Shown: piece by piece, positions 62,610 to 64,000 of the stretch | Numbering within the stretch: position 1 is the first letter of the stretch | How the letters are laid out: every line of letters begins with the position of its first letter | NCBI RefSeq assembly: GCF_017830045.1 | Contig: NZ_JAEDXU010000002.1 | Span: forward strand, 434,001-498,000 | DNA length: 64,000 bases | DNA from: Enterococcus larvae | GTDB lineage: Bacteria; Bacillota; Bacilli; Lactobacillales; Enterococcaceae | Reading direction: 5' to 3' | The notes under the pieces: generated by a model | Told to the model about the DNA's origin: nothing | What the model saw: the letters and a program-made list of their open reading frames with translations, nothing else | Database searches by the model: none | Translations under genes and position numbers: made by a program

Positions 62610-63090
62610 GGGTATTTGTTTCCTCTTCTCCTAATTGAAGCTCAGCAAAATATTTTTTCGATAGTGTTACTTTGTCAGCAGTTGCACCGGCCTTGGCAAT
62701 CAATTCGACTGCATAAGGGTCGTTTCTATAATCCTTCAGATAATGGATCTTCTTGATTCCGGCCTGCAGAACCATCTTCGTACATTGCAAGCACGGAAAA
62801 TGAGTCACGTAAATCTCTGCACCTTCAGTTGGAATACCGAACTTTGCACATTGAAGAACTGCGTTCATTTCTGCATGGATCGTTCTAACGCAATGTCCAT
62901 CCACAACATAACAATCTTCATCAATACAATGTACATCTCCGCTGACAGAGCCGTTATAGCCGCCAGCGATGATTCGCTTATCACGGACAATCGTCGCTCC
63001 TACCTCTAGTCTCGTGCAGGTACTTCTTAATGCCAACAGCACACTTTGCGCCATAAAATACTGGTCCCATGGGATACGTTCTAAAGTCAT
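62581..63090 (-). CDS. comEB: ComE operon protein 2, dCMP deaminase family
   Basis: The 169-residue zinc-dependent deaminase converts dCMP to dUMP. The zinc/catalytic motif HAEMN and the second motif PCLQC are present, as is the extra metal site region HCIDEDC. It sits between comEA and comEC as usual. Despite its position it is not required for competence in Bacillus, as far as I recall. The 272-nt gap upstream to comEA carries an imperfect hairpin (GTTCCTT/AAGGAAC near 63150-63177) but no gene. Confidence 0.93.
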   Translation of the reverse strand: MTLERIPWDQYFMAQSVLLALRSTCTRLEVGATIVRDKRIIAGGYNGSVSGDVHCIDEDCYVVDGHCVRTIHAEMNAVLQCAKFGIPTEGAEIYVTHFPCLQCTKMVLQAGIKKIHYLKDYRNDPYAVELIAKAGATADKVTLSKKYFAELQLGEEETNTLENPPSGTE

Positions 63091-63362
63091 GTCTATTCTC
63101 CTCTTCCCTATCAGATAGCTTTAACGCTTCTTTGTCTGATGATTTCATGTTCCTTTTCACAAAAAAATGAAGGAACTGCTTTGGTAATTTTTGGGCTTTG
63201 TATCCATACTTCAATCGGTTTTAAACATGGTTATATGATACAAAATTAATTAAATTTCTCACGATTCAAAAAGATATATATCATGGTTTGCTGAAACCCA
63301 AGATATACAAATAGTACGTGAATTCAAAATTGCCGTCAATAGTATTTGAAAAATAATTCCTT

Positions 63363-63995
63363 TTAGGAGACATAAACTGAATCTCTGATCTTTTCAACCG
63401 TCTTCTCTCCGAAGCCTGAAATATTCGTTAATTCTTCAACAGATGTAAATCCGCCGCTTTCTTCTCTATAGCTGATGATTTCCTGTGCCTTTTTTTGTCC
63501 AATTCCCGATAGTGTCATTAGCTCCTGTTCTGTCGCAGTATTCAAATTGATTTTCCCCGTTTTCTCTGGGTCTTTTTCTTCTTGCCCAGCTGTCAAATCT
63601 GGAACAGAAAACACGCCTTCCTCTCCTATTGTCGGTACATAAATGACCATCTGATCTTGAACTTTTTGTGATAGATTGATCTGTTTTTCGTCTGCTTGAT
63701 CGGTCATCCCTCCAGCCAGCACTAACACATCCCAGACTCGCATGTCTGAATCGATGGTGTAAATTCCCGGAGAATGGATTGCCCCCTTCACATCGACATA
63801 CATCACTGTTTTCGGCGTCTCACTTGAATCAGATATTTCCACTGTATCTGGTTCAGAAGAAGCATTGAGCCATTCTTCAGGTTCTTTCTCTCTCTTATTA
63901 GTATTGAAGAGCAACAAGCCAGCTAGCAATAGCACCAATAAACTGCTCCCGACAGCTATGAACAAAGTGCGATAATTTTCAAATTTTTCCCTCAT
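63363..63995 (-). CDS. comEA: ComEA, DNA receptor of the competence system
   Basis: ComEA binds incoming double-stranded DNA on the cell surface. The 210-residue product has an N-terminal helix (about 10-30), a SLBB-type domain (VMYVDVKGAIHSPGIY) and a C-terminal helix-hairpin-helix domain (KINLNTATEQELMTLSGIG) ending EKIRDSVYVS. The start is at 63995 with the AAGGC of a ribosome site at the window edge, so the gene is complete but its promoter is outside. Confidence 0.93.
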   Translation of the reverse strand: MREKFENYRTLFIAVGSSLLVLLLAGLLLFNTNKREKEPEEWLNASSEPDTVEISDSSETPKTVMYVDVKGAIHSPGIYTIDSDMRVWDVLVLAGGMTDQADEKQINLSQKVQDQMVIYVPTIGEEGVFSVPDLTAGQEEKDPEKTGKINLNTATEQELMTLSGIGQKKAQEIISYREESGGFTSVEELTNISGFGEKTVEKIRDSVYVS

Positions 63996-64000
63996 GCCTT

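Noticed and set aside
62981-63214. 77-codon minus-strand frame overlapping the comEB start
   Set aside because: It overlaps comEB in another frame and shows no family similarity.

Overview
The window looks like chromosomal DNA of a low-GC lactic acid bacterium, most likely an Enterococcus that is not E. faecalis. The reasons are the rpoD-dnaG pair next to a CtpE/Exp7-type P-ATPase, the class III fructose bisphosphatase, the Firmicute-style CcpN/PPDK regulatory pair, the comE operon running towards holA and rpsT, and a solitary second-type tuf gene (tufB) of the kind known from several non-faecalis enterococci. I see no rRNA, tRNA, CRISPR array, insertion sequence or prophage.

Layout. 1-2.6 kb: rpoD (cut by the left edge) and dnaG behind a strong promoter and a folded leader. 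2.7-12.7 kb: P-type ATPase, methyltransferase, lysozyme-like protein, hydrolase-mprF pair, PhzF protein, a decayed patch at 11.2-11.9 kb and a CDP-alcohol phosphatidyltransferase. 12.7-23 kb: tufB, a HEAT-like protein, a GNAT acetyltransferase, a GlcNAc-type PTS permease with its BglG-family antiterminator, a SufT/MIP18-like protein and several small unknowns, including a 37-residue membrane peptide at 20950-21063. 22.8-34.9 kb: a carbohydrate-utilisation cluster with an ABC importer lacking its ATPase, GH88, DUF2264, GH35, a heparinase II/III-like protein, YesL and a LacI-family regulator. Its three putative promoters carry copies of an 11-bp palindrome, TTTTASTAAAA. 35.1-36.4 kb: lysA. 36.7-43.1 kb: gluconeogenesis block (ppdK, a CcpN-like repressor, the PPDK regulatory protein, fbp) with four CcpN-type boxes in the divergent promoter region. 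43.1-48.9 kb: MacB-type ABC exporter, an anchored beta-lactamase-fold protein, and a P1B-4 metal ATPase with a perfect Fur-type box upstream.

48.9-58.6 kb is the most striking part: one minus-strand operon for a synthase-dependent exopolysaccharide. It encodes a GH8 hydrolase, a multi-pass WsfD-like protein, a secreted anchored protein, a BcsA-like glycosyltransferase, a BcsB-like protein and a membrane protein with a degenerate GGDEF domain. It is followed by wecB (UDP-GlcNAc 2-epimerase, which makes UDP-ManNAc). The gene set matches the Listeria pss biofilm locus, whose polymer is ManNAc-based, and wecB next door would supply that precursor. 58.8-64 kb: rpsT, holA, comEC, comEB and comEA (nearly complete at the right edge).

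Starts were reassigned where a Shine-Dalgarno sequence favours an internal codon. Family assignments come from reading motifs; no database search was run.
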